A stretch of 64,000 bases of DNA from Xenoacremonium recifei (taxonomy: Eukaryota > Ascomycota > Sordariomycetes > Hypocreales > Nectriaceae): NCBI GenBank assembly GCA_012184525.1, contig WOFQ01000022.1, forward strand, positions 310,001 to 374,000, in the 5' to 3' direction. Numbering within the stretch: the first letter of the stretch is position 1; the number at the start of each line of letters is the position of its first letter. Below, in pieces: positions 58,180 to 64,000 of the stretch. Below the pieces are notes generated by a model. The model saw nothing but the letters and a program-made list of their open reading frames with translations, did not search any database and was not told where the DNA came from. Made by a program: the position numbers and the translations under genes.

Positions 58180-59001
58180 AACATCATCATGGTTTTGCTG
58201 GACAAATTGGCAATGGGTGGTGGTGAAGTGAAGCATCATTAATTATTGTTTTAATTTTGGTTTCAGGAGTAGTAAACGATGAAAAATTCTCCTGATATTC
58301 TGTCCCTCCTCGTTGTCGTGAGGCACATGTATCTTGCGAGCGTGGCGGTTGGACGCACCATCCTCCTTGCCGTGATGCCACGCTCCTTGTAAAAGACAGC
58401 ATTCGCGTCCGCTGTTGCGTAAGCTGTGGGACCAAGCACTCAGTATATATAAAATAGAGCCTTTATTTTTCTAAGTAAATAAGTATATATACCTCCTTTT
58501 AAGAGGGCACTAAGTATTGCCTGAGGTATTAGGCAATATTATTCCTTTAGGGCTTAATTAAGTCTATTAGGCTTATTTAAGCTTATTTGGCGACATCGCC
58601 TCGACTCCAGCGCAGCGCACTCTGAAGACCGACCACGCATCACCCTCTTGATTGTTTCCCCGGTCATTGAAAACTAATACCGAGTTTCCGACTTCAGTGG
58701 ATGAGATGAATGATCGGAACGAGCCGTTAGTGCGACCAGTCTGAAGATGCTAGTTGGAAGATTTGCGGCATGTCATGAATGACAAGTTTAGTGCATTTTC
58801 CCATTTCCTCCTTGTTCCCAATTCTTTCGCCATTGTTCGCCTTCCATCCATCGTTGCCTACAGAACAGCGTCTTTACAATAGACGCTTTCAAAGAACACA
58901 AACCACCAGCGTGTATAATAAATTGCCACACAGCATCCTCAAGCCCAACCCCAAAAACTATCAAGAATCCGAGGGAATCATTGAAAAGAACTTCCATAAC
59001 C
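58180..59001. other. Intergenic region with AT-rich tract
   Basis: Between about 58440 and 58600 there is an A/T-rich stretch with TTAATTAAG-, TATATA- and TTATTTAAG-like words, followed by normal composition. It resembles a short decayed repeat. No gene supported. Confidence 0.5.
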
Positions 59002-59286
59002 ATGCCTATCACAGACCAAGTCGCCAGCTCCGCCTCCACCACACCTGCCATCTCCTTCCTCATCATTTTGCTTCTAATTCTGCTGATTTGGATGCTGATC
59101 CCAACTGTTTGGATATGTATCATCCTATTGAAGATACGTGCAGAGATGAGGGAGCAAGCGTGGCTGGAATCGTTGGAAGATGACGATGAAGATGAGGAGC
59201 TGCGGCCGAGTCTGCAGAATCGAGGGTATGGAAGTACCCAGCCGCTGAATGATTCGAGTTCGGATTCTTTGACTTGGGCGAGTTGA
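59002..59286 (+). CDS. Small single-TM membrane protein
   Basis: Single exon, 94 aa. One strong membrane segment of about 33 hydrophobic residues (AISFLIILLLILLIWMLIP and on to WICIILLKI) follows a short Ser/Thr-rich N-terminus; a positively charged KIRAEMREQ flanks it, predicting an external N-terminus and a cytosolic C-terminus. The C-terminal 45 residues are acidic (EDDDEDEELR) and disordered. An in-frame ATG seven codons upstream is not present (the frame there opens with a non-ATG codon), so ATG 59002 is used. No family recognised. The stop is only 30 bp from the stop of the convergent 5'-nucleotidase, so 3' UTRs must overlap. Confidence 0.5.
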   Translation: MPITDQVASSASTTPAISFLIILLLILLIWMLIPTVWICIILLKIRAEMREQAWLESLEDDDEDEELRPSLQNRGYGSTQPLNDSSSDSLTWAS

Positions 59287-59316
59287 AGCCCTGATTATTT
59301 TTTAATGTAATTTATC

Positions 59317-61172
59317 TCATTTAATTTCTGAGTATTCCCGCTCTCCATGTCCGTATTTTCGTCCGAATTCGTATCCCACCATCAGTATTCCAATAGCGCA
59401 CACCGGGATTAGAACCATGTAGAGTTTCATCTCGGGGTCGATAGAGCGAAACCCACCCGATGTGCTGCCTGTGCTAGTCGAGCCATCTTGATTCGAGTTT
59501 GTAGAGACCACTCTTTCTTCTAGCACAGCGTCGATTGGGCTGTGGTCTTTGATATACGCCGTAAGGACCTCAGCTTCGGTATCTAGCGCGATGAAGTCCT
59601 TTGTTGCCTCGAGTATATTGTCGCCACCTCCAGCGAGGAAATCCAGGGTAATGAGACGATAATCCTGATCATTAGCCATATCTTCATTGTTGATCTTGAC
59701 GCTGATAATTTTGGTGCCCATGTCGTTGTTGGGGTTGTACTCTATCCGAATTCCAGTAGAAACCTGGAACCAAGATGTAATCTTCTTGTTATTCTTCAAA
59801 TTGAAGCGCGCAAGACAGCCTTCGAAGATGGTCCGGAGATCTGATCCCTTGAGCGTCAACTCGACAACAGCGTTGCCAAAGGGGAACGACGTCAGGATGT
59901 CCCCTCGCGTGATGTCACCTTTTCCAATTCCAGCCCGAATTCCACCAGAGTTGATAAGCGCAAAGGCTGGCCTTTCGTTCCCCTTGGTCTGGTTAAGGCG
60001 GTACTTCAGCATCGCATCTGTCATGACTTGGCCGAGTAGACAGTCCCCTTTCTGACACGTACTCTGGTCCAGTACAACCTTGGTCTCGCCAATCTTCTCA
60101 GCAGCAAACTTCTCAAAAGGACCGCGCCACTCTTCGATTTGTTTCTTGAGACCCTCATCCATAGCAACTTTCTCATCCATATGAATGGGGCCGCCATGGT
60201 ACTCGAGCGCTCTGCCTTTGTCGTCGAAAGTGACATCGATGTAGCCTAGATACTCTCCCCAGCGGTAGGCTGTGACGATAAACACCTCGTTACCCAACTG
60301 GTCCTTGACTATGGTAGGATAGGGCCCCTCCGCGTCGTTCATGCTGCCGAGTAGGGTGTGACTGTGGCCACCGATGATGAGTGATAGACCCTCTGTTTCG
60401 GCAGCGAGCTGTTGATCCACGTCATAGCCGAGGTGTGTCAGAGCAATGATGCGCTTGATTTCGGTGGTGTTTCGGATCTCCCAGATTGACTTCTGAATCT
60501 CACTGATGGGGTCCAAAAAGGTGGTCTTGTTACCCACGTTGGATATCGATGGTGTCGTATCCGTTGTCGCTCCAATAACAGCCACCCCATGCTCCTCGAA
60601 CACATGATAGTTCTTGACAGTTTTGTTGAGTCCTTCATAGCCACTCTTCACGTTGCATGATACAATAGGAAATGTCAAGTTCTGCAAGAAGGCACCAAGC
60701 TTCTCATCCCCGCCGTCCCACTCGTGGTTCCCAAGTGTCATGGCATCGACTTGCAGCTCATTCAGCACCTCAGCAATCTTTGTCCCGCCGTAGTAGGTGT
60801 AGAACATGGTGCCCTGGAACTCATCGCCGGCGTTGAGCCATAAATGGTCTGGGTGAGCGGTACGTAGAGCATCGACGGTGTGTTTGATGCGCGCGGAGCC
60901 GCCATAGCAACCCTCAGAGGCGGTAGTGCAGTCAAGGCCCGAAGGATCAGAGAACTGGTCGAGGTGCGCATGGACGTCGTTGATGTGGAAGAAAGCTAAA
61001 ACGTGTGAGCTGGAACTTTAGGGAGGATAGGAGACAACGTACATAAGTTGTAATTGCCATTCTCGTCAATGAAACGCTTGGTGAGGCGGTTGCTGATGAG
61101 CACATCTTCAGCAAAGACTAAGCCCCCCAATGCAAGAGAGGCTATGGAAAGTGTCAATCTCATCGTACTCAT
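59317..61172 (-). CDS. Secreted/surface 5'-nucleotidase (UDP-sugar hydrolase type)
   Basis: Extracellular metallophosphoesterase that removes phosphate from nucleoside monophosphates, 602 aa. Exons 61172-61043 and 60995-59317; the 47 nt intron joins NGNYNL to SFFHINDVHAHLDQF. Signal peptide MSTMRLTLSIASLALGGLVFA. Metal-site motifs of the metallophos domain: HINDVHAHLD, NAGDEFQGT, TLGNHEWDGG, ALTHLGYD and GGHSHTLLG. The C-terminal 5_nucleotid_C domain contains ALINSGGIRAGIGKGDITRGD and SFPFGNAVVEL, the nucleoside-binding loop region. A final hydrophobic segment (KLYMVLIPVCAIGILMVGYEF) followed by a basic tail indicates a type-I membrane anchor. Together with the purine deaminase this could feed extracellular nucleotides into nitrogen metabolism. 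Confidence 0.93.
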
Positions 61173-61992
61173 GCACGGGATCGACAACAAATTCGCGACT
61201 GGTCTGCAGGCTAGGCTGTAATCTAGACTTAAATAAGATGAAGATGTAGAGTGAGCAAGATTAATTCTGCAGGAAGTCCGAAAATAGAGTTAGGTAAGCT
61301 GACTTCGTGTCTATGCTTGTCTCAAGTGGCGCAAAGATACGTCACTGCGTATGAGCATATCCCGACAGAGAGTAGCCTTTGATAACAGAGGAGAGTGTTT
61401 CTCCTCATTTTGGGAGAGGAGGAGGTTCAAATCGTTTTGCCCTATCTCTTGGCAGCACCTGCTTGGCAAGATCTTGGCGTCTCACAGTGAACCCCTCAAG
61501 GTTCTCATCTGTCACACGTGTACTCCAGATCACATGTCACTCGATAAACACGCTGAGTAAATGAAGATATTGATAGGCAAATATCAGCGGTCTTAAGGCA
61601 GATATTGGGTGTAATAGGGGGGTACTAGGGAGAGCGATACCTAACAAATGAGATAGTTTCTGCCGTAATGAGTTGGTAAACGAGTACTCCCCATCGAGCG
61701 TTGCGCTGCTAGCTCCCAAATGTTTGATCTCTCAGTCTTACACTAGGATGAATAGTCAAATGGTAATTGGTATTGTGAAAGGAAACCGTGGCAAGCATCT
61801 GTTCGAGTCTAAGAAGATTTGCTTTCACCGAGGCCAGCCTGGTAGCGTTAGCCAACCGATGCCAATGTGTAACACTCTTCCTTTGTCCGATACAGGTACT
61901 ATTAGAGGCCTCGAGTGACTTCGGATTATTTGATTAACTGACTGGCTTTCTTTCAAATTCTAACAAAAAATGAAAAGTATATAATTATTTCT
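61173..61992. other. Intergenic region
   Basis: Upstream of the 5'-nucleotidase (-) and downstream of the ankyrin gene (-). No gene or clear repeat seen. Confidence 0.5.
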
Positions 61993-64000
61993 CTATGGTC
62001 GGTGGTGATCGGTACGAAGCCGTGCAAGATGCGATTCTAGCAGCTGTTTAAGAGCTTCTTCCTTAGCGTGACCCAGTGGCCTTGAACCATAGGAGTTCTG
62101 CACCTCGATATCAGCGCCCCTTTCAAGTAGCAGTTGTACAACAGCCCGATGACCCGAATGAACAGCGTGGATTAACGGCGTTGAACCATTGGAATCCCGC
62201 ACCTCGATATCAGCGCCCCTGTCAAGCAGCAGCTGTACCACAGCTTCATGCCCTTTTCTAGCAGCGTAAATCAGCGGCGTCTGGTCTGATAGAGAATCTC
62301 TATGGTCAATGTCGGCGCCCCTATCAAGCAGCAGCTGTACCACAGCTTTATGTCCCCTTTTAGCAGCGTAACTCAGCGGCGTCAGCTCCTGATTCGGATT
62401 GATATCAGCACCCCTATCAAGCAGCAGCCGTACCACAGCTTCATGCCCTGCTTCAGCAGCGTGAAACAGTGGCGTCAGGAAGGAATGAGGGGAATGCCAA
62501 GAGCCGATCTTAGCACCCCTGTCAAGCAACAGTCGTACCGCAGCTTCATGGCCTTTTTCAGCAGCGCGGACCAGCGGCGTGTCATAGGAGCGCGCCAGGT
62601 CGATATCAGCACCTCTATCAAGCAGCAGCCGTATCACAGCTTCATGCCCTGCTTCAGCGGCCCATCCTAGCGGCGTCATCTCCTGGTCATCCGTCATCTC
62701 GATTTTGGCGCCTCTATCAAGCAGTTGCTCTACAACAGCTACATGCCCTCTAATAGCAGCCCAAAATAGCGGCGTTCGGTATAATATATCCTTAGAATCA
62801 GCATCGGCGCCCCTGTCGAGAAGTTGCTGTACAACAACCTTATGCCCTTTCGCAGCAGCCCATAACAGTGGCGTCATGCCTTTGACTTCTTCTGGCTTGA
62901 TATTTCTGCTCTGCCCAAGCGAACAACGATTTAGGCGCTTGCTGGACTTACACGGATCCTTCACCTCGACGTTGGCGCCTTTATCAAGCAGATGCTGCAG
63001 AAATGCCTCATGTCCATTCGCAGCGGCCCATGATAGCGGTGCTTGACCGTACGACGCATACACCGTCTCAATGTCTATGGCTTCGATGAGGAAATCTTCC
63101 ATTAGCCTCAAGACTTCCTTGTTCGCTTCGCTCCAGGGCCCGTGATCTGGATTGTCGACGCTTTTAAATGCCGTCCCGTAAACCTTCACTGCCCTTTGAA
63201 GACGTTTTCCTGCGTCATCGTAATATTCCGCTGCATTCAGTAAAAGTCCCATGTTCCACAATCTGATAGCCTCATCCAGATCATTTTGGCAAACTGTCTT
63301 TGGGCGCATAGACCCCCGTGAACTGCTCAAGAAGTATTGATAGTCCTGTTCATATCGAGGTACGTCCCAGTCCCATACAAGTAGTAGATCATTTGGAAAT
63401 GTTGGAATCGAGGGCAAACTGTTTGGAAGAGGAACTGTAATCATTATAATAGCCGAGTAATCGTTGAATGGCCTGATAATTGTAGGCTTTGACGCTCCCT
63501 GTACGAGGCAGACGAGATCCCCTGCTTGTATGGGTTGCGCTGAGGCTTGAAAGGTCAAACGATGGCTCTGCCGCCCTGTCATGTAAGAACGGTGGAATGC
63601 ATTTTCCCAAGTAATGACCACGCTCTGCCGGTCATTCATAGCAAGGCTTGCTTCGACTGAGGAAACTTTGCCCAGAATGTGGCCATTTCCTCTTACTACT
63701 GCCACCTCCTTTTCGTCCCAAGTGTCCACGGAAACTTGGTCAGACAGAGAGAATGTGACAAGTCTCTGGAAGACTTCTTTCCATGAGACATCGTAATTGG
63801 CTGATAACCCTGCCGCAATGGGATCATCCGAGCTCATACCGAGCAAGGCATAGACTTTGTCACAAAGCTCTGTAGCTTTGCGGTTGTGGTACATATCCAC
63901 CAGCTCACTTAAAGGCCGGATATTTAGAGAAAACCTGCCCGCTCGGCTGGCTTGATATCTAGGGCGAAACCCCGCGCCCCTTATGAGATATATCGTTGAG
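61993..64000 (-). CDS. HET-associated ankyrin-repeat protein, 5' part outside window
   Basis: Open frame that runs without a stop to the window edge, so the amino end (probably the HET domain itself) is missing. The visible part starts with YQASRAGRFSLNIRPLSEL and DMYHNRKATELCDKVYALLGMSSDDP, the end of the HET-type region in which DKVYALLG is diagnostic, then about 200 residues of the usual post-HET region. From about 61993-63060 it carries nine near-identical ankyrin repeats plus a partial tenth, each of the form TPLxxAAxxGHEAVVxLLLDRGADI. Family members are thought to act in fungal non-self recognition. The C-terminus ends shortly after the repeats (ARLRTDHHRP). The repeats are unusually alike (see findings). 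Confidence 0.85.
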   Translation of the reverse strand, partial: STIYLIRGAGFRPRYQASRAGRFSLNIRPLSELVDMYHNRKATELCDKVYALLGMSSDDPIAAGLSANYDVSWKEVFQRLVTFSLSDQVSVDTWDEKEVAVVRGNGHILGKVSSVEASLAMNDRQSVVITWENAFHRSYMTGRQSHRLTFQASAQPIQAGDLVCLVQGASKPTIIRPFNDYSAIIMITVPLPNSLPSIPTFPNDLLLVWDWDVPRYEQDYQYFLSSSRGSMRPKTVCQNDLDEAIRLWNMGLLLNAAEYYDDAGKRLQRAVKVYGTAFKSVDNPDHGPWSEANKEVLRLMEDFLIEAIDIETVYASYGQAPLSWAAANGHEAFLQHLLDKGANVEVKDPCKSSKRLNRCSLGQSRNIKPEEVKGMTPLLWAAAKGHKVVVQQLLDRGADADSKDILYRTPLFWAAIRGHVAVVEQLLDRGAKIEMTDDQEMTPLGWAAEAGHEAVIRLLLDRGADIDLARSYDTPLVRAAEKGHEAAVRLLLDRGAKIGSWHSPHSFLTPLFHAAEAGHEAVVRLLLDRGADINPNQELTPLSYAAKRGHKAVVQLLLDRGADIDHRDSLSDQTPLIYAARKGHEAVVQLLLDRGADIEVRDSNGSTPLIHAVHSGHRAVVQLLLERGADIEVQNSYGSRPLGHAKEEALKQLLESHLARLRTDHHRP

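Overview
The window is nuclear DNA of a filamentous ascomycete (Pezizomycotina, probably Sordariomycetes-like; the species cannot be read from the sequence). Evidence: short 41-112 nt spliceosomal introns with GTATGT/GTGAGT-type donors and CTAAC/CTGAC branch sites, no operons, pyrimidine-rich promoters, and fungal-specific families (Zn2Cys6 factor, HET domains, CFEM protein, Dal5-type MFS, phospholipase B). All exon models are my own splice inferences; each was checked to keep one open frame from ATG to stop.

Layout. 1-5 kb: Zn2Cys6 regulator (+) behind a long gene-free upstream region. 5.7-8.0 kb: Fungal_N/ankyrin protein (-). 9.9-11.0 kb: CmcJ/AsaB-like oxygenase-family protein (+). 11.8-13.7 kb: class-3 lipase (-). 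15.2-16.3 kb: MDR oxidoreductase (+). 16.5-18.7 kb: HET protein (-). 19.4-24.7 kb: DHA2-type MFS (+), purine deaminase (-) and Dal5-type MFS (+), the last two divergent. 25-27 kb: branchpoint-bridging protein (+). 27.9-31.2 kb: vacuolar M28 protease (+). 31.6-32.7 kb: LDAH-type hydrolase (+). 34.0-34.7 kb: CFEM GPI protein (-). 37.9-40.7 kb: divergent GST-like (-) and Gfo/Idh/MocA (+) genes. 41.0-42.9 kb: divergent bestrophin-like membrane protein (+). 43.3-45.4 kb: phospholipase B (-). 46.5-49.1 kb: AT-rich gene-free block, probably decayed repeat DNA. 49.1-50.6 kb: mitochondrial NAD(H) kinase (-). 51.5-53.0 kb: LCLAT/AGPAT-type acyltransferase (+). 54.9-56.6 kb: second Dal5-type MFS (+). 57.6-58.2 kb: small coiled-coil gene (+). 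59.0-59.3 kb: small one-TM protein (+). 59.3-61.2 kb: secreted 5'-nucleotidase (-). 62.0-64.0 kb: HET-associated ankyrin-repeat protein (-), running off the window.

How genes relate. Most are independent housekeeping or accessory genes; I see no secondary-metabolite backbone enzyme. Three genes are of the allorecognition/NLR-like kind (5.7, 16.5 and 62.0 kb). The purine deaminase and its divergent Dal5-type transporter may form a small nitrogen-scavenging pair, and an extracellular 5'-nucleotidase lies elsewhere in the window. Lipid genes are frequent (lipase, LDAH, phospholipase B, lysophospholipid acyltransferase) but scattered. Two introns are best explained as GC-AG introns. No tRNA, rRNA or CRISPR was found by eye.
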